Source of the DNA: Achromobacter aloeverae
GTDB taxonomy: Bacteria; Pseudomonadota; Gammaproteobacteria; Burkholderiales; Burkholderiaceae_B
DNA length: 47,224 bases
Reading direction: 5' to 3'
NCBI RefSeq assembly: GCF_004121055.1
Contig: NZ_PYAL01000011.1
Span: 1 to 47,224 of the forward strand
A program made the position numbers and the translations under genes. The notes under the pieces were generated by a model. That model was not told the DNA's origin and did no database searches. It worked only from the letters and a program-made list of their open reading frames with translations. Below are positions 33,379 to 45,007 of the stretch, in pieces. The first letter of the stretch is position 1. Every line of letters begins with the position of its first letter.

Positions 33379-33951
33379 ATGAAAAAATTCCTGTTCGATC
33401 TCTTCCCGCTGCTGCTGTTTTTCATTGCCTATTATTTCGCAGGCATTTATGTGGCCACGGGCGTCTCGATCGCCGCGTCGATCGGCCAGATCATCTGGCT
33501 GCGCATGCGCGGGCACCGCATCGAAGGCATGCATTGGGTCAACCTGGTGGTCATCGTCGTTTTCGGCGGCGCCACCCTGATCCTGCACAACGACGCCTTC
33601 ATCAAATGGAAGCCGACGGTGCTTTACTGGCTCTTCGGCATCACGCTGCTGGCGGGACGTTTTATTTTCGGACGCAACCTCGTCCAGCGCATGCTGGGCA
33701 AGCAGATCCAGTTGCCCGCGCCCATCTGGGACCGCCTCAACCTGGCCTGGGGCATTTTCTTCCTGCTGGCCGGCGCGCTTAATCTGTATGTGGCATTTTC
33801 GGGCCACTTCACGGAAGCCCAGTGGGTTTCGTTCAAGGCCTTCGGGCTGACCGTGCTGATGCTGGCCTTCGTGGTGGTGCAGTCGCTTTGGCTGGGCCGT
33901 TATATTCAAGCACCGGAAGCCGGCAAGGATGCGCCGCCGGAGAAAAACTGA
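33379..33951 (+). CDS. yciB: Septation protein A / inner-membrane protein YciB
   Basis: A 190-residue protein with five membrane spans and the YciB/IspZ opening 'MKKFLFDLFPLLLFFIAYY'. Conserved elements are 'GHRIEGMHWVNLVVIVVFGG', 'NDAFIKWKPTVLYWLFG' and 'WDRLNLAWGIFFLLAGALNL'. The family is linked to cell-envelope synthesis and division through contacts with elongation and division proteins; the mechanism is not settled. I chose the ATG at 33379 by family length; the ribosome site is weak. The bolA ATG follows its TGA directly with no spacer, so the pair is translated together. Confidence 0.92.
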   Translation: MKKFLFDLFPLLLFFIAYYFAGIYVATGVSIAASIGQIIWLRMRGHRIEGMHWVNLVVIVVFGGATLILHNDAFIKWKPTVLYWLFGITLLAGRFIFGRNLVQRMLGKQIQLPAPIWDRLNLAWGIFFLLAGALNLYVAFSGHFTEAQWVSFKAFGLTVLMLAFVVVQSLWLGRYIQAPEAGKDAPPEKN

Positions 33952-34236
33952 ATGACTGAGAATATAGTCACCACAAATTTCGATGCGTTGGCGAATATTA
34001 TTCGAGAACGCCTGCAGGAACTCGATCCCGTCACGCTCGACATAATCGACGACTCGCATTTGCACGCGGGCCATGCCGGTGCGCATGGCGGCGCTTCGCA
34101 TCTTACGGTACGTATTGTCACCGCACGTTTCCACGGACTATCCCCAGTTGCGCGGCATCGGCTGGTGTATGATCGGCTGCAAGATTTAATACCCTATCCC
34201 ATCCATGCGCTGGCGCTGGATACCAAGAGCGCCTGA
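33952..34236 (+). CDS. bolA: BolA family protein
   Basis: A 94-residue BolA/IbaG-type protein. The fold shows as 'IRERLQELDPVTLDIIDDSH' followed by the His-rich loop 'LHAGHAGAHGGASHLTV', then 'FHGLSPVARHRLVYDRLQDL' and 'PIHALALDTKSA'. BolA proteins bind monothiol glutaredoxins through a [2Fe-2S] cluster and take part in iron homeostasis and morphology. It is directly fused in reading to the end of yciB (stop and start adjacent), and the parvulin gene follows after 69 bases. This order is typical of Bordetella and its relatives. Confidence 0.92.
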   Translation: MTENIVTTNFDALANIIRERLQELDPVTLDIIDDSHLHAGHAGAHGGASHLTVRIVTARFHGLSPVARHRLVYDRLQDLIPYPIHALALDTKSA

Positions 34237-34305
34237 ATTCATTCCCGGATTCATTTCCCTGAACTCATCTCCCTGAACTCACCGTCAGAAGGCTAAAGGA
34301 CATAC

Positions 34306-35082
34306 ATGAAACGCATTATCCTGTTGGCGGCGGCCTGCGCGATCGCCGTTCCCGCTTTTGCCCAGAATGTGGCGACCGTCAACGGCAAGGCCATTTCGCA
34401 AAAGAGCCTGGATCAATTCGTCAAGCTGCTGGTCAGCCAGGGCGCCACCGATTCGCCGCAGTTGCGCGAGCAGGTCAAGCAGGAGATGATCAACCGCCAG
34501 GTTTTCGTCCAGGCCGCCGAGAAGGCCGGCATCGCCAAGCAGGATGATGTCCAGACCGAACTGGAACTGGCTCGCCAAGGCATCCTGGTGCGCGCCCTGA
34601 TGGCCGACTACCTGCAAAAGCACAAGGTCACCGACCAGCAGATCCAGACCGAGTACAACAAGGTCAAGCAGGAACAGGCCGGCAAGCTGGAATACAAGGT
34701 GCGCCACATCCTGGTCGCCGACGAGAAGACCGCCAACGACCTGCTCGCGCAGATCAAGGGCAACAAGGCCAAGTTCGAGGACCTGGCCAAGAAGAACTCG
34801 AAGGACCCCGGCAGCGCCGACAAGGGTGGCGAGCTGGGCTGGGCCCCCGCCACCAACTACGTGCCGCCTTTCGCCCAGGCCGTGACCTCGCTGAAGAAGG
34901 GTGACGTGTCCGACAAGCCGGTGCAGACCCAATACGGCTGGCACATCATCCAGGTCGAGGACACCCGCCCGGTCGAGTTCCCGCCGCTGGACCAGGTGCG
35001 TCCGCAACTGGAAGAAATGCTGCGCCAGCAGACCTTGGCCGACTACCAGAAGTCGCTGCGCGACCAGGCCAAGATCCAGTAA
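34306..35082 (+). CDS. par27: Periplasmic parvulin-type peptidyl-prolyl isomerase (Par27 type)
   Basis: A 258-residue exported protein. The signal peptide is 'MKRIILLAAACAIAVPAFA', cut before Gln20. A helical chaperone region (residues about 30-125) has SurA/PrsA-like segments, then a parvulin domain (about 130-225) begins at 'VRHILVADEKTANDLL', with 'GSADKGGELGWAPATNYVPP' and 'TQYGWHIIQVEDTRPVEFPP', the conserved features of that fold. A C-terminal helix completes it. Par27 of Bordetella pertussis, a periplasmic isomerase and chaperone, has this architecture and size; I assign it on that basis. The gene is last in yciB-bolA-par27 and ends at a strong terminator. Confidence 0.9.
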   Translation: MKRIILLAAACAIAVPAFAQNVATVNGKAISQKSLDQFVKLLVSQGATDSPQLREQVKQEMINRQVFVQAAEKAGIAKQDDVQTELELARQGILVRALMADYLQKHKVTDQQIQTEYNKVKQEQAGKLEYKVRHILVADEKTANDLLAQIKGNKAKFEDLAKKNSKDPGSADKGGELGWAPATNYVPPFAQAVTSLKKGDVSDKPVQTQYGWHIIQVEDTRPVEFPPLDQVRPQLEEMLRQQTLADYQKSLRDQAKIQ

Positions 35083-35116
35083 GCCCCCCGATTGCCGGGC
35101 AGGCTGCCTGGCAAAT

Positions 35117-35151
35117 AAAAAAACGCCGCAATATTTTGCGGCGTTTTTTTT
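35117..35151. terminator. Bidirectional intrinsic terminator after par27
   Basis: AAAAAAACGCCGCAA (35117-35131) pairs perfectly over 15 bases with TTGCGGCGTTTTTTT (35136-35150) around TATT. A-run on one side and T-run on the other make it work for both strands. It also faces the end of the repeat array and the tct operon. Confidence 0.9.
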
Positions 35152-35153
35152 CA

Positions 35154-35309
35154 CCGGGCCGCCCCAAGACAAAAGCCCTCTCGGGGGGCAGCCAGCGGCG
35201 TAAGCCGCTGGCGTGGGGGCCTTTTTTGTCGCCGGGCCGCCCCAAGACAAAAAAGCCCCCTTTGGGGGCAGCCAGCGGCGTAAGCCGCTGGCGTGGGGGC
35301 CTTTTTTCC
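35154..35309. repeat. Two tandem copies of a 78-bp hairpin repeat
   Basis: Copy one is 35154-35231 and copy two is 35232-35309. Each opens with CCGGGCCGCCCCAAGAC, has a short A-run, then a C-rich/G-rich hairpin (GCCCCC-TTT-GGGGGC in copy two, less perfect in copy one). Next comes CCAGCGGC-GTAA-GCCGCTGG, an eight-base stem with a GNRA loop, and then GGGGGCC with six T residues. The copies differ mainly around the first hairpin. The structure suggests tandem terminators or a dispersed 3'-end element of this lineage. Confidence 0.8.
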
Positions 35310-35340
35310 CCTTGGTTTACCGTGCGCCGCGGACCGTCAT

Positions 35341-36858
35341 TCAGTCGTTCTGCGTCTGCACTTGCAGGGCGGCGTCCTTCTTGCGGCCCTTGCGCATGAA
35401 CACGAACAGCTGCCAAGCCACGATGGCGCCGATGACCGCGAACAGCGTGCCGCTGATGGGTCGGGTCACGAAGGCGCTGAAATCGCCGCGGGAAAGCAGC
35501 ATGGCGCGACGGAAGTTCTCTTCCAGCATGGGGCCGAGGATGAAGCCCAGCATCAGCGGCGCCGCCTCCATGCCCAGGCGCAGGAACAGGTAGCCGATGA
35601 AGCCGAACACCGAGGTGATGAAGATGTCATCCAGGCTGTTGTTGATGCTGAAGGTGCCGATGCAGCAGAAGAACAGGATGCAAGGGAACAGCACGGTGTA
35701 CGGGATCTTGAAGACCGACAGCCAGTAGCGCACCAGCGGCACGTTCAGGATCAGCAGGAAGCAGTTCCCCACCCACATGCTCGCCACCAACCCCCAGAAC
35801 AGGTCCGGATGGGTGCCGATCATGTTGGGACCCGGCTGGATACCCTTGACGATGAAGGCCGCCAGCATCAGGGCCATCACGGCGTTCTCGGGAATGCCGA
35901 TGGCCATGAGCGGGATGAAGCTGGTGCGCGCGGCGGCTTCGTCGGCGGCGGCCTGGCCGGCCACGCCTTCGATGGCGCCGGTGCCGATTTCGTCGCGGTG
36001 CTTGCTGAAGCGCTTGTCCGCGGCGTAGGCGGCGAACTGGGCGATGGTCGGGCCGCCGCCTGGCAGGATGCCCAGGACCGAGCCGATGAGGCTGCCGCGC
36101 AAGGCGCTGGGGATGATGCGCTTGAACTCGGCCCACGTCGGGATCAGCTTGATCTTGCCATTGAACGGCGTCAGCGTGTTCTTCGCGTCCAGGTTCTTGA
36201 CGATTTCAGCAATGCCGAAGCAGCCCAGGGCGATACTGATCAGGCCCACGCCATCCTGCAGGAAGACGAGATCCATCGTGTAGCGCATCATGCCGCTGTT
36301 GACGTCCGTGCCGATCACGCCCAGCAGGATGCCGATCAAGGCCATGGCCAGGCCGTTGAGCAGGCTGCCGCTGCTGACGAAGCTGACGCAGAAGAACCCC
36401 AGCAGCATCAGCGCGCAGTAGTCGGCCGGCCCGAACAGCAGGCCGACCTCGCCCAGCGCGGGCGCCATGGTGGACAGGACCACGATGGCCACGGTGCCGC
36501 CGATGAAGCTCGACATGCCGGCCGTGAACAGCGCCAGCCCGGTCTTGCCCTTGAGGTTCATCGCGTACCCGTCGATGCAGGCCACGATACTGCTGGCATG
36601 CGGAATCTTCATGGTGATGGCGCTGACGCTATCGCCGTACTGGGCGCCGTAATAGATGCCCGCCAGCATGATCAGCGCGCCGCTGGCCGGAATGCTGTAC
36701 GTGATGGGCAGCAGCAGGCTGATGGTCGACAGCGGACCGAGGCCCGGCAGCAGGCCGATCAGCGTGCCCACCGTGCACCCCAGGGCGCAATACATCAGGT
36801 TTTCGAGCGTCAGGGCGTGATCAAAGCCCAGCGCGAGGTTGTTGAAGATTTCGATCAT
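35341..36858 (-). CDS. tctA: Tripartite tricarboxylate transporter large membrane subunit TctA
   Basis: A 505-residue permease with about 12 spans. TctA motifs are 'GTLIGLLPGLGPLSTISLLL' near residue 36, 'IYYGAQYGDSVSAITMKIPH' and 'GSVLGILPGGGPTIAQFAAY', the second glycine-rich discontinuous region. It forms the translocation path of a TctABC secondary importer for tricarboxylates or similar acids. The start overlaps the tctB stop by four bases (ATGA). No TctC-type (Bug) binding protein is adjacent, so an unlinked Bug protein must deliver the substrate. The 3' end lies 31 bases from the tandem repeat array. Confidence 0.93.
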   Translation of the reverse strand: MIEIFNNLALGFDHALTLENLMYCALGCTVGTLIGLLPGLGPLSTISLLLPITYSIPASGALIMLAGIYYGAQYGDSVSAITMKIPHASSIVACIDGYAMNLKGKTGLALFTAGMSSFIGGTVAIVVLSTMAPALGEVGLLFGPADYCALMLLGFFCVSFVSSGSLLNGLAMALIGILLGVIGTDVNSGMMRYTMDLVFLQDGVGLISIALGCFGIAEIVKNLDAKNTLTPFNGKIKLIPTWAEFKRIIPSALRGSLIGSVLGILPGGGPTIAQFAAYAADKRFSKHRDEIGTGAIEGVAGQAAADEAAARTSFIPLMAIGIPENAVMALMLAAFIVKGIQPGPNMIGTHPDLFWGLVASMWVGNCFLLILNVPLVRYWLSVFKIPYTVLFPCILFFCCIGTFSINNSLDDIFITSVFGFIGYLFLRLGMEAAPLMLGFILGPMLEENFRRAMLLSRGDFSAFVTRPISGTLFAVIGAIVAWQLFVFMRKGRKKDAALQVQTQND

Positions 36859-37283
36859 AGTATCGGGAGCGCCAAGCCGAGCAGATGTTTGAAGGCGAAG
36901 GCCACGGCGATCAGGCCGGCCGAGATCTTCACGTTGCGGACCCACGAGTACGAGGTACCGGCGAGCGTCGAGCAGAACACCAGGAAGACGATGCCGACCA
37001 GCATGTTCAGGAAGTGCGACACCAGCACGAAGCCGCACAGGCTGGCCATGATGATGCCGATGTTCTTGAAGCTGTAGTTCAAGGGCACCGGCTCCACGAG
37101 GCGAGCACGCAGGACCGTGATGAGGCCGATCAGCAGCAGGCAGCCGCTGATCAGCAAGGGGAACAGGCCCGGGCCGAAGCGAGCGAACGTACCCAGGGGA
37201 TACCGTGCCGCCGCGCCGCCGAAGACCAGGGCGAAGACGATCAGGAACAGGCCCCTGACAAAGTTGCGGTTGCTGAAGTTCAT
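36855..37283 (-). CDS. tctB: Tripartite tricarboxylate transporter small membrane subunit TctB
   Basis: A 142-residue protein with four membrane spans, 'GLFLIVFALVFGGAAARYPL' being the first, and the conserved 'FARFGPGLFPLLISGCLLL' that follows. This fits TctB in length and topology. It partners TctA in the inner membrane. Its ATG is overlapped by the stop of a 16-codon leader frame (37330-37280) and has only a weak ribosome site of its own, so translation is probably coupled to that leader. Its own stop overlaps the start of tctA by four bases. Confidence 0.9.
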   Translation of the reverse strand: MNFSNRNFVRGLFLIVFALVFGGAAARYPLGTFARFGPGLFPLLISGCLLLIGLITVLRARLVEPVPLNYSFKNIGIIMASLCGFVLVSHFLNMLVGIVFLVFCSTLAGTSYSWVRNVKISAGLIAVAFAFKHLLGLALPIL

Positions 37284-37330
37284 AGTGGGTGGCCCCCGTG
37301 GCGGGCCGCCTGGCGGTAGGTTGGGTACAT
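37280..37330 (-). CDS. Short leader ORF coupled to tctB
   Basis: A 16-codon frame, MYPTYRQAARHGGHPL, starts with ATG at 37330 behind TTGGAGG (10-base gap) and ends with TGA overlapping the tctB ATG. The only good ribosome site upstream of tctB belongs to this frame. It may be a translational leader for the operon; alternatively its site could serve tctB indirectly. No family is recognisable. Confidence 0.45.
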   Translation of the reverse strand: MYPTYRQAARHGGHPL

Positions 37331-37399
37331 GGGGTCGCTGCCTCCAAAAAATCCGGTATCTGTTATGGACGCTTTACGCGCGGCGCGGGAAACGCATTG

Positions 37400-37674
37400 C
37401 ATAAGGCGCTGGACGCGATACTAGGCAGCAGCGCTTTCAGCTTGCTGTCGGTTTTTACGGAAAGAGGCCGCGTTAGCGTATTCACCTAGGGTGCAAAAGC
37501 AACAAGTTCCTGAACGAAAGCCAACTGTTAGCTGAACCTGATATGTCATTTGCCTGAATAAAATCTGTCCCGTCTTTGAATTATTTCTGTCTTGGAACTG
37601 AATTGTTTTGCCCATCAGCGCATATTAGATATTTGTCTGCGCGAAAATACAGGGAGACTGGAACAATCAGGCGC
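37400..37674. other. A/T-rich intergenic stretch between tctB and ligA
   Basis: Within the 37331-37674 spacer, base composition falls clearly below that of the genes on both sides, with several TTT/AAA runs such as TTTGAATTATTTC. A 64-codon frame on the minus strand (37615-37421) crosses it, but has no ribosome site, no family resemblance and unusual composition. The tctB promoter must lie here or just below, but I cannot pick one with confidence. The stretch could bind a nucleoid protein of the H-NS class. Confidence 0.4.
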
Positions 37675-37710
37675 AAAAAAGCCCGGGACGGCGCATACAC
37701 CGTCCCGGGC
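37675..37710 (-). terminator. ligA intrinsic terminator
   Basis: On the minus strand the stem GCCCGGGACGG (11 bases, 37710-37700) pairs exactly with CCGTCCCGGGC (37691-37681) around an eight-base loop, and six T residues follow (37680-37675). It lies 66 bases after the ligA stop and ends the smc-zipA-ligA transcript. Confidence 0.9.
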
Positions 37711-37775
37711 TCGGGTTTTACTGACTGAATGGCGACTTGCGCACAGCTTTCTCGCTGGGCGGGCGGGCCGTCAGG

Positions 37776-41026
<3,251 letters not shown>

Positions 41027-41071
41027 GTGTCTATCTCGCGCCCCGAGGGCAGCGTCTCGGTAGGTTCTTGA

Positions 41072-44000
41072 TCAAGCGGCCTCGGTGGCCATCTGCACCG
41101 CGGAATCGATATCGACCGCGACAATACGGGAAACACCCTGCTCCTGCATGGTAACGCCAACCAGCTGCTTTGCCATTTGCATGGCGATCTTGTTGTGCGA
41201 AATGAAGAGGAACTGGGTCTGGTCGCTCATGCTGCTGACCAGGTTGGCGTAGCGTTCGGTATTGGCGTCGTCCAGCGGCGCGTCGACCTCGTCGAGCAGG
41301 CAGAAAGGCGCCGGGTTGAGCTTGAACAGCGCGAACACCAGCGCGGTGGCGGTCAGCGCTTTTTCGCCGCCCGACAGCAGGTGGATGGTGCTGTTGCGCT
41401 TGCCCGGCGGCTGCGCCATCACCTGCACCCCGGCGTCGAGGATCTCGTCGCCGGTCATCGACAGGCGGGCCTCGCCGCCCCCGAACAGGCGCGGGAACAA
41501 TTCGCCGAAATGGCCGTTGACGGTGTTGAATGTCTCCTGCAACAGCTCGCGGGTTTCGCGATCGATCTTGCGGATGGCGTCTTCCAGCGTCTCGATGGCC
41601 GTCAGCAGGTCCTTTTCCTGCGAGTCGAGGTAGTCCTTGCGCTCGCGCGCGCTGTTCAACTCGTCCAGTGCGGCAAGGTTGACCGAGCCCAGGCTGTCGA
41701 TCTGGCGCGAAATGCGCGACACCTCGGATTGCAGCCAGTTGGCGCGGCGCCATTCGTCCGGACGCTCCGCCAGCGATGCGGCCAAGGCGGCGCGGTCCAC
41801 TTCGTGCGCATCGAGCTGCTCGCTGAATTGCTCCTCGGCCAGGCGCGCCGCCTGCTCCTGCAACTGCAATTCCGTGATGCGGGCGCGGCGCGGTTCCAGG
41901 GTCTGTTCCTGGCGCACGCGTTCCTCGTCGGCGACGCGCAACTGCGACGCCAGGTCGTCCATTTCGATGCGGGCGCGCTGCAGCGCTTCCTCGCGTTCGG
42001 CCCTCAGCTCCAGGGCCTCCTGCAGGCCAGCCTGGGCGGCGCTGGCATCCAGCTCGAACAGCTCGCCCTGCAACTGCTCCAGTTCGCCGGTCGCGCGGCG
42101 GCTCTGGTCGGCCGCCAGTTGCTGGTTGCGCTGGAGATCCTGGATGCGGGCCTCGATGCCTCGCTGCGCGAATTCGGCTTCGTGCACCGCCCGTTCCAGG
42201 TCGCGCAGCGCGGTGCGCGCGGCGTCGGCCTTCTCGGCCAGCGCCTCGCCGTCGATCTCCGCGTCGGCGAAACGCGACTGGTGCTCGGCCAGTTCCTGAT
42301 CCAGGGTCTCGAAGCGCACTTCGGCGTCTTCGCGGGTGGCGCGCAGGTCTTCCTCGTGGGCGGTAATTTCCGCCAGGTCTTCCCGCAGACGCTTGCCACG
42401 CTCGCCGGATTGCTCGGCCTGCTGTTGCAGGCGCGAATGTTCCAGCTGGATATCATGCACCCGGCGGGTGACCTCGGCGACGCGCTGGCGGGCAGGGCCC
42501 AGCGACTGCGAGACCTGCTGCCAGGCCGCCTCGGCACGCGCCACGGCGGCACGCGCCTGGTCGGCGATCAACTGCTGCGCCTTGACCTCGCGTTGCAGGT
42601 TGGCGATTTCGGTCTGCCGCGCCAGCAAGCCGGCCTGTTCGGAATCCGGCGCGTAGAAACGCACGCTATGGGCATCCACCAGGTGGCCGCTCTTGACCAC
42701 GTAGACGGCGCCCGGCGGCAAGGCGGGACGGGCCGCCAGGGCCTGGGTCAGGTCGTCCGCCACATAGACGTCGCGCAGCCAGTCGCCCATGAGACTGCGC
42801 AGCCCGGGATCGGTCAGTTGCAGCTTGGCGGTCAGCGGCGCCAGTCCCGTGGCCGCCGCCGGCGCGGGGCCGGCCGCGGGCGCCTGGAAAAATGCCAGCC
42901 GCGCGGGCGGCGCATCGTCGACGAAGGCCTTGGCGAAATCCAGGTTGCGCAGCTCCAGCGCGGCCATGCGCTCGCGCAACACGGCTTCCAGGGCGGTTTC
43001 CCACCCTGCCTCGACATTCAGCTTCTGCCACAGGCGGGCCATGTTGGCCAATTCGTGCTTGGCCAGCCAGGGCTCCAGCGCCCCCTGCTTTTGCACGTCG
43101 TCCTGCAACTTGACCAGGGCCGAGAGCCGCGCCTCCAGGCGCGCCAGCGTCTGCGCCTCGCGCTGCGCCGCCTCCTGGGCCTGGCTGCGCTCGGCATCGG
43201 CGACGGGCACGCGCGCCTCCAGCTCCGCCAGTTGTCCCTGGGCCTCTTCCAACTGGTCCTCGCCGGCGGCACGGTCGCCCGCCAGCTGTTCAAGATGGGC
43301 CGGGTCCGGCGTCTGCAATTCGCGCATTTCCTGCTGCACGCGTTCGCGGCGCTGCTCCAGGGCCTGCAACTGGCGGTCGGCATCGCGCTGGCTTTGGGCC
43401 ACCAGCGCCAGGTTCTGCTCCACGCGCGCCAGGGCGCTGCGCATTTCGTCGCGGGCCGCCGCGGCGTCGCGCACGCTGGCCTCGACCGACGGCAGCGCCG
43501 CCTGGGCATCCTCGGCGCGGGCGCGGGCCTCGGCGGCCCGTTCGCCGGCCATGGCCAGGTCTTCCTCGGCCTGGGCGATCTGTTCGGTGCAATGCGTCTG
43601 CTGGGCGTCCCACTCGGCGATCTGGGCCTGCAACTGGTCGCGCCGCGCCTGGACCCGGTTGCGGGAGTCCACCACGTGACGGATCTCGGCCTCCAGGCGG
43701 CTGACCTGGCCATTGGCCTCGTACAAGGCGCCCTGGGCCGTGTGCACGCGGTCGCTGGCTTCGTAATGGGCCTGGCGGCGCGCTTCCAGGGCGGCCTCGC
43801 CGGCGCGCAGCCCCGCCATGGCGCCTTCCAGCTCGGCCTGGGCCTTTTCGATCTCGGCGCTTTTCTTCTGCCTTTCCTCGCGGGCGCCGGTTTCCTTGAG
43901 CAGCCACAGCGCGTGCTGCTTCTGCTCGCCGTCGCCCTGGAGTTCGCGGTACTGGCGCGCCACCTCGGCCTGGGCCTCCAGCTTGTCCAGCTGGCTGCCC

Positions 44001-44602
44001 AGTTCGCGCAGGATGTCCTCGACCCGGGTCAGGTTCTCTCGCGTATCGGACAGGCGGTTCTCGGTTTCGCGGCGGCGCTCCTTGTAGCGCGACACGCCGG
44101 CGGCCTCTTCCAGGTAGACCCGCAATTCCTCGGGCCGCGCCTCGATCAGGCGGTTGATCATCCCCTGCCCGATGATGGCATACCCGCGCGCGCCCAGGCC
44201 GGTGCCCAGGAAGATGTCGTGGATGTCGCGGCGCCGCACCTGCTGGTTATTGACGTAATAGCTGCTGGTCCCGTCGCGGGTCAGCACCCGCCGCACGGCA
44301 ATCTCGCCGTAGCTGCTCCACTGCCCGGCGGCCCGCCCCTCGCTGTTGTCGAACACCATTTCGACCGATGCGCGGGCGGCCGGCTTGCGGTTGCCGGAAC
44401 CGTTGAAGATGACGTCCTGCATGGACTCGCCACGCAGTTCGGACGCCTTGGCCTCGCCCAGCACCCAGCGGACCGCATCGATGATGTTCGACTTGCCGCA
44501 GCCGTTGGGTCCGACCACGCCCACCAGCTGGCTGGGCACGGGGATCACGGTCGGATCGACAAATGATTTGAAGCCGGCGAGTTTTAACTGGGTAAGACGC
44601 AC
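41072..44602 (-). CDS. smc: Chromosome segregation protein SMC
   Basis: An 1176-residue SMC ATPase. Walker A is 'GPNGCGKSNIIDAVRWVLGE' (from residue 31). Two very long coiled coils flank a hinge (residues about 510-650), and the C-terminal head has the signature 'LLSGGEKALTATALVFALF' and Walker B 'FCLLDEVDAPLDDANTERY'. The length is normal. It organises and segregates the chromosome with ScpA and ScpB, which are not in this window. The start is GTG at 44602 without a clear ribosome site. It is the first gene of smc-zipA-ligA; the gap to zipA is 45 bases. Confidence 0.97.
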   Translation of the reverse strand: MRLTQLKLAGFKSFVDPTVIPVPSQLVGVVGPNGCGKSNIIDAVRWVLGEAKASELRGESMQDVIFNGSGNRKPAARASVEMVFDNSEGRAAGQWSSYGEIAVRRVLTRDGTSSYYVNNQQVRRRDIHDIFLGTGLGARGYAIIGQGMINRLIEARPEELRVYLEEAAGVSRYKERRRETENRLSDTRENLTRVEDILRELGSQLDKLEAQAEVARQYRELQGDGEQKQHALWLLKETGAREERQKKSAEIEKAQAELEGAMAGLRAGEAALEARRQAHYEASDRVHTAQGALYEANGQVSRLEAEIRHVVDSRNRVQARRDQLQAQIAEWDAQQTHCTEQIAQAEEDLAMAGERAAEARARAEDAQAALPSVEASVRDAAAARDEMRSALARVEQNLALVAQSQRDADRQLQALEQRRERVQQEMRELQTPDPAHLEQLAGDRAAGEDQLEEAQGQLAELEARVPVADAERSQAQEAAQREAQTLARLEARLSALVKLQDDVQKQGALEPWLAKHELANMARLWQKLNVEAGWETALEAVLRERMAALELRNLDFAKAFVDDAPPARLAFFQAPAAGPAPAAATGLAPLTAKLQLTDPGLRSLMGDWLRDVYVADDLTQALAARPALPPGAVYVVKSGHLVDAHSVRFYAPDSEQAGLLARQTEIANLQREVKAQQLIADQARAAVARAEAAWQQVSQSLGPARQRVAEVTRRVHDIQLEHSRLQQQAEQSGERGKRLREDLAEITAHEEDLRATREDAEVRFETLDQELAEHQSRFADAEIDGEALAEKADAARTALRDLERAVHEAEFAQRGIEARIQDLQRNQQLAADQSRRATGELEQLQGELFELDASAAQAGLQEALELRAEREEALQRARIEMDDLASQLRVADEERVRQEQTLEPRRARITELQLQEQAARLAEEQFSEQLDAHEVDRAALAASLAERPDEWRRANWLQSEVSRISRQIDSLGSVNLAALDELNSARERKDYLDSQEKDLLTAIETLEDAIRKIDRETRELLQETFNTVNGHFGELFPRLFGGGEARLSMTGDEILDAGVQVMAQPPGKRNSTIHLLSGGEKALTATALVFALFKLNPAPFCLLDEVDAPLDDANTERYANLVSSMSDQTQFLFISHNKIAMQMAKQLVGVTMQEQGVSRIVAVDIDSAVQMATEAA

Positions 44603-45007
44603 AATAGATCAGGGACGGACGGGAGGGTTGAACGAGGCGTTGAACGGACCTGCCGCACAGATTGCAAATCGGCCCCAGGGGGCCGATGCAAGCACGCGGC
44701 CGCGTAAGCCGCGTGGAATCAATTCGGGCCCTATGATACCCCAGGTGTAACCCCGAACCAGTATGCCGGAGGCCACCCAGGCCCCGGCAAGGCAGCCCCG
44801 CCGAAGCACTTGATTACCTTCCCGGAGCCGGGGGTGCCGCGATTTCGAGAATCGCCATACGCCGCCCGGGGAGCGGCGGACGCTATACTCGCTGACACTT
44901 TTTTTTGGCGCCGGGAGCTCGTCCGCGAGCATGGGACCCCTGGTACGGCCTATTTTGAAGACGGCGAATGGCCGGCAACTGGACGGCGACGTCGCGCGGG
45001 GACACTT

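Noticed and set aside
35136-35399. Repetitive 87-codon frame over the 78-bp repeats
   Set aside because: The repeated protein motif simply reflects the tandem DNA repeat; there is no ribosome site and the copies differ by indels in the hairpins.
37421-37615. 64-codon frame on the minus strand in the A/T-rich block
   Set aside because: No ribosome site, no recognisable family, and atypical composition.
41177-44566. 1129-codon open frame antisense to smc
   Set aside because: Same reason: it lies wholly within smc, has a skewed composition, and has no ribosome site.
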